Shown here: piece by piece, positions 1 to 8,667 of the stretch
Position numbering within the stretch: position 1 is the stretch's first letter
How the letters are laid out: each line of letters starts with the position of its first letter
DNA from: Desulfonema magnum
GTDB taxonomy: Bacteria > Desulfobacterota > Desulfobacteria > Desulfobacterales > 4be13
Assembly: GCF_017377395.1 (NCBI RefSeq)
Contig: NZ_CP061800.1
Location: 1,736,001 to 1,800,000 of the forward strand
Reading direction: 5' to 3'
Length of the DNA: 64,000 nt
Program-made: the position numbers and the translations under genes
The notes under the pieces: model-generated
Told to the model about the DNA's origin: nothing
The model's input: only the letters and a program-made list of their open reading frames with translations
Database searches by the model: none

Positions 1-2
1 AT

Positions 3-623
3 CCCAGACTGATTGATGACGGAACTGTGGCCTTGTTTATGGCGATGATTCTGTTTCTGATTCCGACCCGGAGCAGAGATGCTGAATCGCCCACAGTCAT
101 GGGGCCTGATGTGATCAGAAATCTTCCCTGGAACATCGTGCTTCTTTTTGGGGGCGGGTTTGCACTGGCAAAGGGATTTCAGGTTACCGGACTTTCAACA
201 CTGATCGGTAATAAATTTTCAGGGCTTGCCGGCATGTCTCCCATTCTCATGATCCTCATTCTTTGCTTTAGTCTTACTTTTTTAACCGAACTGACATCAA
301 ACACCGCGACCACAGAAATGATTCTCCCGATTTTGGCCTCCGTAGCTTTTGCCATGAAGACAAATCCGCTGATGCTGATGATCCCGGCGACACTTTCAGC
401 GTCCTGCGCTTTTATGATGCCGGTTGCCACGCCGCCCAATGCAATTGTCTTTGGCAGCGGGCGCATTAAAATAGCGGAAATGGCAAAAGTGGGAATATTT
501 ATCAATATCATCGGTGTGTTTGTAATTACCGCGTTGTTCTATATCATCGGAACCGCGATATTCTCCATTGACCCCAATATTTTCCCTGAATGGGCAAAGC
601 ATATGGGAACAGGCGCACATTAA
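3..623 (+). CDS. SLC13/DASS-family Na+-coupled anion symporter, C-terminal part
   Basis: The reading frame is open from the window edge, so the true start lies upstream. About 206 residues are visible with several hydrophobic segments. LTSNTATTEMILPI and the stretch ASCAFMMPVATPPNAIVFG match the conserved helix-hairpin and signature of the SLC13/DASS family (sodium-coupled sulfate, dicarboxylate or phosphate uptake across the inner membrane). The substrate cannot be read from this part. No partner gene is visible upstream. The downstream binding-protein gene is 256 bp away across a repeat element and is probably transcribed separately. Confidence 0.85.
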   Translation, partial: PRLIDDGTVALFMAMILFLIPTRSRDAESPTVMGPDVIRNLPWNIVLLFGGGFALAKGFQVTGLSTLIGNKFSGLAGMSPILMILILCFSLTFLTELTSNTATTEMILPILASVAFAMKTNPLMLMIPATLSASCAFMMPVATPPNAIVFGSGRIKIAEMAKVGIFINIIGVFVITALFYIIGTAIFSIDPNIFPEWAKHMGTGAH

Positions 624-689
624 CTCATTAATAAGCAAACGATGCTGATAAGTACATAATAATAAGTTTTCCGATATTTGCTTATAATA

Positions 690-848
690 AAGATGCAATA
701 CACAGGACAAAAAGTTGCGATGCGGGGAAGAAACCCGGCTTTTATCGGGAAAGAAACCCGGCTTTTTTTACCGGAATGATGCGTCTCGTAAAGGAAAAAC
801 CCGGGTTTCTCCGCATCTCGCAGAAAAAACTTTTGCTCAGGTACTTAC
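690..848. repeat. Palindrome-rich dispersed repeat with one MITE-like end (family B relative)
   Basis: This stretch holds three short GAAACCCGGCTTTT / AAAACCCGGGTTTC blocks and ends in TTTTGCTCAGGTACTTA, the same terminus seen at 31713, 49017 and 53084. The left end is degenerate. It separates the transporter gene from the binding-protein gene and contains no supported gene. Confidence 0.55.
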
Positions 849-879
849 TTAACTGTTCATTGGTAATGAGGAGAAAAAA

Positions 880-2067
880 ATGAGAAACAGATTAAAAAAA
901 ATTATAGTCCTGGCCCTTGTGATTTTTGCCGGGGGATTCTGCCATGCCGAAGCTTCACAGGAACCGCTTGTTATCGGGGTTCCGCTGCCATTGTCCGGCA
1001 ATCTGAAAGAATTTGGCATTATAATGAAGAATTCTTTTGAAATGGCTGCGGAATCTGTCAACAAAACCGGAGGGATCAATGGCCGCCCTCTGGAGATCGT
1101 GTTTGCCGATGACGGAGGCGAGGCTTCGACAGAGCATGTTTTCAGCAAACTGGTTCCTTCTTCCAAATCCGTTATGCTGGTGGGAGGCTACCAAAGCGAC
1201 CGGACTTACCGCATGGCAAAAATGGCGGAAAAAAAAGATGTGCCGTTTCTTATCTGCACCGCTTCTGCTGACAAGATATCCCAGAAGGGTTGGAAGAATA
1301 TTTACAGACTGAATCCTCCCATCAGTGAATATACAAAAGGGCTGGAGGATTTCTGGATTAAAAATTTCAAACCAAAATCCATGGCCATTATTTATGAGAA
1401 CAGTATGTTCGGAACGGACGGCGCGCTCAGAATGATTGAGTTTTGCCAAGATCAGGTCATTGAGATACGCGCGCATTTTGATTATGATAAGACAAAGATA
1501 AGCCCGACCTATTTCCGTTCATTGGTCGCGCCTTTGACAGAAGAGCCTCCTGATGTGATTTATATGGTCTCTTACCTTGAAGATGCCGTGGGCCTTGTCA
1601 AAGCGATTCGCGGATTGAATATCAGTTCACTGCTGTGCGGCGGAGCCGGCGGTTTTACACTGGAGGAATTTGTCAGAAGAGCAGGGGATTCCGCGAACAA
1701 CATGCTCACAGCAGCCTTATGGTCCTGGCATGCGGCCTATCCCGGAGCAAAGGAATATTACACTCAGTACACCGGGCGTCACACCAGATCACCGGACTAT
1801 CACGGCGCAGAAGCGTATTCGGCCCTGTTTGTGGCTTCGGACGCTCTGAAACGGGCAAAAACCTTCAGCCCGAAACACATCAGGGAAGCGTTGAATCATA
1901 CATTTATGAAGACCCCGTTCGGGCCGGTCAAATTTTACTCATATGATGATTTTGAGAGACAAAACAGTGTCAATACACTGGTTTTGCAAATTATTAACGG
2001 CAAATTTGAAACAATATGGCCTCCGGATATGGCCTCGGCCCGGTTTGTTTCGCCTCATACCCCGTAA
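880..2067 (+). CDS. Periplasmic binding protein, branched-chain amino-acid (Leu/Ile/Val) type
   Basis: The 395-residue protein has a clear N-terminal signal peptide (basic start, hydrophobic IIVLALVIFAGGF, cleavage near CHAEA). The mature part begins PLVIGVPLPLSGNLKEFG and continues with GGINGRPLEIVFADDGG, both typical of the type I periplasmic binding fold of LivJ/AmiC proteins (Peripla_BP_6). A good ribosome site (GAGGAG) precedes the ATG. No permease or ATPase gene follows. Instead a UspA protein, a histidine kinase and a response regulator follow on the same strand, so it may act as a ligand-sensing partner rather than a transport component (inference). The ligand is unknown. Confidence 0.85.
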   Translation: MRNRLKKIIVLALVIFAGGFCHAEASQEPLVIGVPLPLSGNLKEFGIIMKNSFEMAAESVNKTGGINGRPLEIVFADDGGEASTEHVFSKLVPSSKSVMLVGGYQSDRTYRMAKMAEKKDVPFLICTASADKISQKGWKNIYRLNPPISEYTKGLEDFWIKNFKPKSMAIIYENSMFGTDGALRMIEFCQDQVIEIRAHFDYDKTKISPTYFRSLVAPLTEEPPDVIYMVSYLEDAVGLVKAIRGLNISSLLCGGAGGFTLEEFVRRAGDSANNMLTAALWSWHAAYPGAKEYYTQYTGRHTRSPDYHGAEAYSALFVASDALKRAKTFSPKHIREALNHTFMKTPFGPVKFYSYDDFERQNSVNTLVLQIINGKFETIWPPDMASARFVSPHTP

Positions 2068-2079
2068 CGGAGAAGAGAA

Positions 2080-2565
2080 ATGAAAGCAATCACTAAAATC
2101 ATGGTCGCGTGCGACCTTTCCAAGTATTCAAAAGAGACCCTGGAATATGCCGCTCATTTGGCCGAAAAACTCCAGGCTGAACTGATTATCGTAAATGTGA
2201 TCAATCAGAGAGATATAGATATAATCCTCAAAGTCGCAGAGGGACAATTTGACAGAAGTATTGAGACATATGTGGAAAAAAGTGCGGAGGAATATGTGAA
2301 ACGGGTAAAGGAGGAACGAACCCGGGAGATCGAAAAACTGATCAAAGCAACATCCCCAGAGAACCTTTCTGTTAAAAAAATTTTCAAAACCGGTGTGCCA
2401 TTTCAGGAACTCATCCGGGCAGTGGAGGAGGAGGAACCGAATATCATGGTTATGGGTCGGAAGGGGCGGAGTGATCTTGCAGGTGTTCTTTTCGGGCCTG
2501 TCGCTGAAAAAATGTTTCGCTGCTGTCCGGTTCCGCTGCTGAGTGTGCGCCCTGAAAACAAGTGA
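2080..2565 (+). CDS. Universal stress protein, UspA family
   Basis: The protein has 161 residues, close to the usual single-domain UspA size. It starts KIMVACDLSKYSKETLEYA, the typical first strand and helix. Near the end, GRKGRSDLAGVLFGPVAEK carries the nucleotide-binding pattern G-x2-G-x9-G, with P where S/T is usual, followed by the final strand CPVPLLSV. Such cytoplasmic proteins bind ATP or act as stress-linked regulators. The gene lies 12 bp after the binding-protein gene and 24 bp before the kinase gene, so co-transcription is likely. Confidence 0.88.
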   Translation: MKAITKIMVACDLSKYSKETLEYAAHLAEKLQAELIIVNVINQRDIDIILKVAEGQFDRSIETYVEKSAEEYVKRVKEERTREIEKLIKATSPENLSVKKIFKTGVPFQELIRAVEEEEPNIMVMGRKGRSDLAGVLFGPVAEKMFRCCPVPLLSVRPENK

Positions 2566-2589
2566 AATCTTTTTTGGAGAAAATAGCCC

Positions 2590-5040
2590 ATGAGACTCCG
2601 CTTAATTTTGCTGGTGCTTTCTTTGCTGGCTTTTTTGTCTGCTTCCACTGGCGGATATTTTTATTATTCCTCATTAAAACAGGCAGCTTTTAAAGGGGCA
2701 GAGAGACAGGCTGTCACCCGTGTGGAAATGATAAAAAAAAATCTGTCTTCATTTCTTTCGGAAAATATAAAACCAGTAAAAACATTGGCCGGGATGAAAT
2801 CGCTTCGTGAGGTTCTGACCGATCCCGCGGATGATTCTCTGGCAGCAGCAAATGTCACGCTTGATCATTTTAAGGCCACGCTCGATGCAGATGTTTGTTA
2901 CCTGCTGAATCGCGAGGGAACAACTGTGGCCTCCAGTAATCGAAAGAACCCGGACAGCTTTATGGAACAGAATTTCGCTTTTCGCCCCTATTTTCAGCAG
3001 GCTGTCCGGGGAGCCTCCGCCACGTATCTGGCAATGGGCACGGCCTCGGGAAAACGAGGCGCATATTACAGTCATCCGGTTTATGAAGAAGCGCAAGTCC
3101 GTCCCCTGGGCGTTATCGTCATTAAGGCGTCTGTTGAATTTATTGAGAAAAGATTAAGCCTGGATGATGAGGAGATTGTTTTAGTCACAGATCCGCATGG
3201 GCTTATTTTCATTTCCAGCCGCACAGAGTGGCTTTATCATCTGTTACAGAAACTTTCCACCGAGGAAATCTCGCAACTCACCGATTCACTGCAATTTGGC
3301 AAGGGCCCGTGGCAATGGAGCGGTCTGGAAATAAAGAACGAAAAATATGTCACGGACAGGTCAGGAAATGGATATCTGATGCACCGGTCACCGCTGGATA
3401 ATTATCCGGGATGGAACCTCGTTCATCTGCAAAACCTTAACACCATTTCCAAAAGGGTCTCTGATCCGATGATGGAAATTACAGGAAAAATCGTTCTTAT
3501 CCTGTGCGTGTTTGTGGGAATAGCTGTTTTTATTCTGTTCCGAAAGGCAAGCAATGAGATCATCCGTCGAAAACGAGTTGAGAAGGCGTTGCGGGAAAGC
3601 GAGGAACGATATCGGGCTGTCTATCATAATACGCCTGCCATGCTCCATTCAATAAACAAGAAGGGACGTCTGGTGAGTGTGAGTGACAACTGGCTTGATG
3701 TTCTCGGTTATGAACGTGAGGAAGTGGTCGGACAAAGGCTTACTGATTTTTTAGCGGAAGGTTCGCGTCAGTACGCCGAACATGTGGTTGTTCATGAATT
3801 TTTTAAGACAGGTTACTGTAAAGATGTCTCATATCAGTTTGTTAAAAAAAATGGTGAGAGGATAGATGTTGTCCTCTCCGCATTTGGTGAACGGGATGAA
3901 AACGGAAATATCATACGGTCTCTGGCCGTATCCATTGACGTGACCGAAAGAAAACAGGCCGAAGAAGCTCTGAAAAAGGCCAAAGAGGAACTCAGCCGCT
4001 ATTCCAGAAACCTTGAGCGTCAGGTAAAAAAAAGGACTCAGGAAATTACGAGCATTCTCAAATATACGCCGGATGTGGTCTGTATCAAAGACAGGAAAGG
4101 ACGTTACCTTCTGGTCAATTCCCGTTATGAGGCATTGTTTGACGTAAAAAATGAAGATATTCGGGGAAAAACTGATCATGAAATTCATCCGAAGGAAATT
4201 GCCGATCTGTTCCGGAGCAGTGATCAGCAAGTGATCTCAGAGGGGCAGTCTTGTCAGGCTGAGGAGCGCATTCCTCAAAATGACGGTGTTCATACTTATC
4301 TCTCTGTGAAATTTCCGATTTATGATGACTCAGATACGGCCAGCGGTGTGGGGTCAATTTCAACAGATATTACCGAGGCCAAAAAAGCCCAGGATCAGCT
4401 CAGGCGTCTTTCCGGCAGCATTATCGCCAATCAGGAAAAAGAACGCTCCGCCATTGCCCGTGAACTGCATGACGAACTGGGGCAGATTCTCACTGCCCTT
4501 CGCATGGATTCGGTGTGGATAATGAAACGCATGAATGAGACCGATCCCAAAGCCGCGGAACGTGCGCTCACAATGTGCAGTCTGATAGATAAAACCATTG
4601 AAGATGTGAGAAGCATCGCCATCCGTCTGCGTCCGGGGGTGCTTGATGACCTGGGACTTGTTGACGCGTTGGAATGGTTTACTGCCGATTTTGAAAGACG
4701 TACTGAAATTACATGTATTTTTGAATGCTTTAACGTACCCGTGATCAATGACGCGGTCGCCACCGCAGCTTATCGGATCGCTCAGGAAAGCCTGACCAAT
4801 GTGGCACGACACGCGTCCGCCAGCCGTGCGGATGTGCTTCTGAAAGCAGAAGAAGGGATATTGACACTCACGGTGAGCGATGACGGCAATGGTTTTGACA
4901 CTTCGAAATTAGCAGAAGCCGAGGGGCTGGGAGTGGCCGGAATGCGTGAACGCTCCGGTCTTGTCGGAGGAATCCTCGAGGTTCATTCCATGCCAGGTGA
5001 GGGAACACGGGTCTATCTCAGGGTGAGAATTGAGAATTGA
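2590..5040 (+). CDS. Membrane sensor histidine kinase (Cache-PAS-PAS-HisKA_3, NarL-type partner)
   Basis: The 816-residue protein has an N-terminal membrane helix (about 3-22), a large extracytoplasmic Cache-like sensor (about 30-295), a second helix (VLILCVFVGIAVFILF, about 300-317), two PAS domains (about 340-455 and 480-590), then a HisKA_3 dimerisation box ERSAIARELHDELGQ with the predicted phospho-His at residue 627. The ATPase part has the N box AQESLTNVARHA and G boxes VSDDGNGFD and GLGVAGMRER. HisKA_3 kinases pair with LuxR-type regulators, and one follows directly. The stop codon lies inside a 7-bp GAGAATT microsatellite, so the last residues (RIEN) are repeat-encoded. Confidence 0.92.
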   Translation: MRLRLILLVLSLLAFLSASTGGYFYYSSLKQAAFKGAERQAVTRVEMIKKNLSSFLSENIKPVKTLAGMKSLREVLTDPADDSLAAANVTLDHFKATLDADVCYLLNREGTTVASSNRKNPDSFMEQNFAFRPYFQQAVRGASATYLAMGTASGKRGAYYSHPVYEEAQVRPLGVIVIKASVEFIEKRLSLDDEEIVLVTDPHGLIFISSRTEWLYHLLQKLSTEEISQLTDSLQFGKGPWQWSGLEIKNEKYVTDRSGNGYLMHRSPLDNYPGWNLVHLQNLNTISKRVSDPMMEITGKIVLILCVFVGIAVFILFRKASNEIIRRKRVEKALRESEERYRAVYHNTPAMLHSINKKGRLVSVSDNWLDVLGYEREEVVGQRLTDFLAEGSRQYAEHVVVHEFFKTGYCKDVSYQFVKKNGERIDVVLSAFGERDENGNIIRSLAVSIDVTERKQAEEALKKAKEELSRYSRNLERQVKKRTQEITSILKYTPDVVCIKDRKGRYLLVNSRYEALFDVKNEDIRGKTDHEIHPKEIADLFRSSDQQVISEGQSCQAEERIPQNDGVHTYLSVKFPIYDDSDTASGVGSISTDITEAKKAQDQLRRLSGSIIANQEKERSAIARELHDELGQILTALRMDSVWIMKRMNETDPKAAERALTMCSLIDKTIEDVRSIAIRLRPGVLDDLGLVDALEWFTADFERRTEITCIFECFNVPVINDAVATAAYRIAQESLTNVARHASASRADVLLKAEEGILTLTVSDDGNGFDTSKLAEAEGLGVAGMRERSGLVGGILEVHSMPGEGTRVYLRVRIEN

Positions 5041-5104
5041 GAATTGAGAATTGAGAATTGAAAATTGAAAATTGAGAATTGAGAATTGAAAATTGAAAAT
5101 TGAA
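5025..5104. repeat. Heptanucleotide microsatellite GAGAATT/GAAAATT
   Basis: About eleven tandem 7-bp units, a mix of GAGAATT and GAAAATT. It overlaps the 3' end of the kinase gene and ends just before the ribosome site of the response regulator gene. Unit-number changes would alter the spacing between the two cistrons and could alter the kinase C-terminus. Confidence 0.95.
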
Positions 5105-5120
5105 ATCGGAGGGGAATGCA

Positions 5121-5759
5121 ATGATTAAGGTTTTGCTGGCAGATGATCACAGTATTGTCCGGGCCGGGCTTCGTCGTATTGTGGAGGAAAGCGACGATAT
5201 CGAGGTTATTGCGGAAGCGGCCGATGGCAAAGAGGCGATTCAGCAGGCCCGTAAGTCATTGCCGGATGTGGCTGTTGTTGATATTTCCATGCCGGGCATG
5301 GACGGGCTGGAGGTCATTAATCAGCTTCACTCTTATTACCCGGAACTGCCGATTCTTATTCTGACCATGCATGAAGAGGAACAGTATGTGGTTCGGGCTT
5401 TTGAGGCGGGAGCCATGGGGTATATCACTAAAAAATCAGCACCGGAGCAACTGGTGAAAGCCATAGGAAAAGTATATGCGGGGTGTCGCTACCTCACGGA
5501 TGAGGCAGCCGAATTGCTGGCGCTGCGCGTCGCCAGAGGGGTCAGCGGGCGTTCAGCATTGGATTCTCTTTCAACGAGAGAGCTTCAGGTGCTGAGGCGT
5601 CTGGCCATGGGGCATACCAATCGGGAGATCGCGGAAGCTTACCATATCAGCGTCAAAACTGTGGATACCTACCGATTCAGACTGCTAAAGAAACTCAATC
5701 TGCGGAACAATGCTGAATTGTCACGTTTTGCCATTCGGAATCATCTGATCGAGACGTGA
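5121..5759 (+). CDS. Two-component response regulator, NarL/LuxR family
   Basis: The 212-residue protein has a receiver domain with the acidic pair in VLLADDHS, phospho-acceptor Asp54 in VVDISMPGMDG, the conserved Thr in ILTMHEEE and the Lys in YITKKSA. A LuxR-type helix-turn-helix follows (STRELQVLRRLAMGHTNREI, then VKTVDTYRFRLLKKL). ATG at 5121 is chosen because GGAGGGG sits seven bases upstream; the open frame extends seven codons further 5' into the microsatellite without a better signal. It is the evident partner of the preceding kinase and should be a DNA-binding transcription regulator. Its targets are not visible, though the operon itself is a reasonable guess. Confidence 0.92.
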   Translation: MIKVLLADDHSIVRAGLRRIVEESDDIEVIAEAADGKEAIQQARKSLPDVAVVDISMPGMDGLEVINQLHSYYPELPILILTMHEEEQYVVRAFEAGAMGYITKKSAPEQLVKAIGKVYAGCRYLTDEAAELLALRVARGVSGRSALDSLSTRELQVLRRLAMGHTNREIAEAYHISVKTVDTYRFRLLKKLNLRNNAELSRFAIRNHLIET

Positions 5760-5782
5760 TTTTACTTAGGGAAATCGAAATA

Positions 5783-5858
5783 AATAAAATACCCGATACA
5801 AAAACGTAGGGTGGGTGGAGCGAAGCGGAACCCACCGCACATTTCCGGGTATTTTATT
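5783..5858. repeat. Dispersed GTAGGGTGGGTGGAGCG repeat inside an inverted repeat
   Basis: AATAAAATACCCG and its complement CGGGTATTTTATT bracket a block GTAGGGTGGGTGGAGCGAAG ... ACCCACC that recurs near 17030 and 53258. The right arm is followed by a T-rich tract, so the RNA could form a hairpin terminating the regulator operon. The same core block occurs in three unrelated places, so it is a dispersed repeat first. Confidence 0.7.
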
Positions 5859-5879
5859 TTTGGGGAAATCGCCTTGCCC

Positions 5880-6038
5880 CATATGCATCAGGCTAAGACT
5901 GCCGGACGGGGTTTGCAACCCCGTCCGAAACGTTTGTTTTCGGGGGTCGGAAAATATTTCGGACGGGGTTGCAAACCCCGTCCGGCAGATCACGGGTTAA
6001 TAAAAACAATGAGTTACGATCTTAGCCTGATGCATATG
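5880..6038. mobile_element. MITE family A, intact copy with target duplication
   Basis: A 159-bp non-coding element with long terminal inverted repeats CATATGCATCAGGCTAAGA / TCTTAGCCTGATGCATATG and an internal palindrome pair built on CCGGACGGGGTTTGCAA. It is flanked by a direct repeat CGCCTTGCCC at 5870-5879 and 6039-6048. Other copies lie at 11600-11770 and, truncated, at 29852-29991. It encodes no transposase and must be mobilised in trans. Confidence 0.85.
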
Positions 6039-6096
6039 CGCCTTGCCCCCCCTTTAAACACGAACAGATAAAAAACCTGCCTTCTGAAAAACAAAT

Positions 6097-6753
6097 TTAC
6101 GCTGTCTTATCCAAAAGCTGTGACCTGTACGCCGCAATGTCTTCAATCGTAAGCACAGTGAAATCATGCTGCTCCGCAAAGGCAACGATTTCCGGCAAAC
6201 GGGCCATGGAACCGTCTTTGTTGGTCAGTTCGCATAACACCCCCGCAGGACCGAATCCCGCAAGCTGCATAAGATCAACAGTACCTTCGGTATGTCCCCG
6301 CCTCGCAAATACGCCCCCGGGTCTTGCCCGGAGCGGAAAAACATGCCCCGGTCTGTTGAGGTCGTCCGGTTTGCAGTTTTCCGCAACCGCGGTTCTGATT
6401 GTGGTGACACGGTCTGCGGCAGACACCCCTGTTGTGACACCATAACGGGCTTCTATTGAGATAGTGAAAGCTGTCTGGTTACAGCTTGTATTATTTTTCA
6501 CCATCTGGGGCAGGCCAAGCTCACGTATCTTTTCATCAGTCAGGCACAGGCACACAATGCCGCTGCACTCTCTGATGAGCATTGCCATCTGAGGAACTGA
6601 GATGGTTTCGGCAGGAAAAATAAGGTCTCCTTCATTTTCACGATCTTCATCATCAGCAAGCAGAACCCCCTTGCCCTGGCTGAGATCATCAATGGCTCTT
6701 TTGACGCGTTCATTTGAATTACCAAAACGAGAAAGCAGAAATGGATTCATCAT
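6097..6753 (-). CDS. ribB: 3,4-dihydroxy-2-butanone 4-phosphate synthase
   Basis: This 218-residue enzyme makes 3,4-dihydroxy-2-butanone 4-phosphate from ribulose 5-phosphate, the four-carbon precursor of riboflavin. Visible signatures are the acidic loop [19 protein letters not shown], then [25 protein letters not shown] and [12 protein letters not shown], with the catalytic His and Glu in place. Length fits a stand-alone RibB rather than a RibBA fusion. Two tandem ATGs follow GGGAG; either could be used. The gene stands alone behind an FMN riboswitch (6971-7118), so it is very probably repressed by FMN. No other rib gene is in the window. Confidence 0.95.
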   Translation of the reverse strand: MMNPFLLSRFGNSNERVKRAIDDLSQGKGVLLADDEDRENEGDLIFPAETISVPQMAMLIRECSGIVCLCLTDEKIRELGLPQMVKNNTSCNQTAFTISIEARYGVTTGVSAADRVTTIRTAVAENCKPDDLNRPGHVFPLRARPGGVFARRGHTEGTVDLMQLAGFGPAGVLCELTNKDGSMARLPEIVAFAEQHDFTVLTIEDIAAYRSQLLDKTA

Positions 6754-6970
6754 AACACTCCCTTATATTAATTGATTGTTAATATGATAATATCAGGGTG
6801 GATAGATGAGATGGAGACCGCACTTGGCGCATTTCAGCGCAAATACGCTCTGATTGCGTCAGACCGAAAATGCCCAGGACTATGCTGCAAAATTCGGAAT
6901 GTCGCAATGGCGCAACTGTACGCTGACCAGCGCCCAAAAGTGGGAACTGAAACATTTGGATTGCTTAACG
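6754..6970 (-). promoter_or_regulatory. Leader between FMN riboswitch and ribB
   Basis: About 217 bases of 5' leader separate the aptamer from ribB and should carry the expression platform. A ribosome site GGGAG sits just before the ATGs. I see no clear terminator with a U tract, so control by blocking translation is possible. No supported gene lies here. Confidence 0.5.
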
Positions 6971-7118
<148 letters not shown>

Positions 7119-7187
7119 TTATTTATTGGCTAAATAGTTAAATTGAAGGGGGATGTCAAGAAAAAAATTGAGTGGGATTCATCATTT

Positions 7188-7865
7188 CGGGCAGGCAACG
7201 CCCCGCAGGGGCGGCATATTTGCAGCATTGTCAGGGGGCCTGCGAACCTGCCTTATAAAAAATCCTTGTAGCGAAAAGTTATTTGCCGTCCCTCCGCAAC
7301 TAAATCCGTTTTCCGAATAAAAAAACCCGGCAATAAATTGCCGGGCTATTTTCTGCCGTCCCTCCGGGACTGAAACTTATCACCCCGAACTGAAGCAGCA
7401 GCTTCGCAGCCCCCCGCCAGGCATATTCGCAGCATAATTTGCTACAAATATGCCGCCCCTCCGGGGCTTTGTCGGCATCCCCTGAATCTGTTATAATCAG
7501 GAAAAGAATTTGTAATCAATACATTTCAATCCTTTCTTATAGCAAATCCCTGTAGCAAAAAATTATCTGCCGTCCCTCCGGGACTGAGATTGCCATCCGA
7601 CCCCGAACCCCGGCAATGAATTGCCGGGCTATTCTCTGCCGTCCCTCCGGGACTGAGATTGCCATCCGACCCCGAACCCCGGCAATGAATTGCCGGGCTA
7701 TTCTCTGCCGTCCCTCCGGGACTAAAATTACTGAACCCGTTTCTGAATAAAAAAAACCCGGCAATGAATTGCCGGGCTTTTTTTTAATTGTCCGTCCGGG
7801 ACTGAATTTACCATCCGAACCGAAGTCTGACAATTATCAATTATCAATTGTCAATTATCAATTGG
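7188..7865. repeat. Repeat-filled intergenic region with a 69-bp tandem array
   Basis: No supported gene lies here. Blocks of the type CTGCCGTCCCTCCGGGACTG and GGCAATGAATTGCCGGGC (a short palindrome) recur. Between 7567 and about 7720 they form a tandem array with a 69-bp period, visible as repeat starts at 7567, 7636 and 7705. The right end (7829-7864) is a run of 7-bp AATTATC units. A minus-strand open frame here is only a translation of the array. Confidence 0.8.
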
Positions 7866-8188
7866 ATGGCGATCCCCTACATTAACGGGGCACTGGCCTG
7901 ACTTTGTGGATGGCGTTGTACCCCAGGCCTATGGTCAGGATGGCGATCCCCTACATTAACGGGGCACTGGCCTGACAATCTAATCAAGGTGTTATGGGGA
8001 GATACACCGTATGGCGATCCCCTACATTAACGGGGCACTGGCCTGACAAACTAACATGGATATCGTCACATAGTTTAAATGGCGATCCCCTACATTAACG
8101 GGGCACTGGCCTGACATCTTCAGCGGGAATCCGATGTTGTCGCTTCTGGAGATGGCGATCCCCTACATTAACGGGGCACTGGCCTGAC
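7866..8188. CRISPR. Small CRISPR array, five repeats and four spacers, no adjacent cas genes
   Basis: Five identical 37-bp repeats start at 7866, 7940, 8011, 8079 and 8152. Each begins ATGGCGATCCCCTACATTAA and ends CGGGGCACTGGCCTGAC. The four spacers are unrelated to each other and are 37, 34, 31 and 36 bp long. A long AT-rich tract follows on the right (8230-8660) and would suit a leader, which implies transcription on the minus strand. No cas gene occurs anywhere in the window, so the array depends on a distant locus or is a relic. Confidence 0.9.
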
Positions 8189-8667
8189 CCCCTCCCTTTG
8201 TCCGGGTGTCGCCGGTCTTTCTCGTGCAAGCCTCTGATAATAATAAGAAAAAATAGTAAGGTATTTTCATTTTCATAATTTTTGAATTTTGGCAAATTTG
8301 AGGCGAAAAGTTTGTAACAAACTGATATAAAACAAAATAAACTAACTTTTTGCACCCCAAAACTGCTAAAATCATAAGATAAAACATAAAAATCAGCAGT
8401 TTCCGAACCTGCGAAGCATCGAAAAAAGCCCCTGATTTTCACGTTTTTGAAAATTTTTTTTCACAAAAAAAGCAATTTTAAGGAAAAACCTCATAACTAT
8501 TATTATAAGAAAAAATATCACCACCATTGTTATTATTATGATTGGAAAAGTCCATAACACAGGTTTTTTTCAGATATGACCTCTGATTCCGGTCGAATAA
8601 GCAAAAAATGTGATATAGCCCCTGAAAACACTTGTTTTTCAATTAATTTCTCATAATTTTCAATTAG
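8189..8667. other. AT-rich non-coding stretch, possible CRISPR leader
   Basis: The 480 bases next to the array are strongly AT-rich with many A and T runs and no convincing gene; a 115-codon minus-strand frame crosses the repeats and is rejected. The position beside the last repeat fits a leader, but no conserved leader motif could be verified. Confidence 0.45.

Noticed and set aside
7537..7833. Minus-strand 98-codon open frame with repeated VPEGRQRIARQFIAG
   Set aside because: It is a translation of the 69-bp tandem array, whose period is a multiple of three; no ribosome site.
8095..8442. Minus-strand 115-codon frame
   Set aside because: It crosses two CRISPR repeats and AT-rich flank; its protein is not gene-like.
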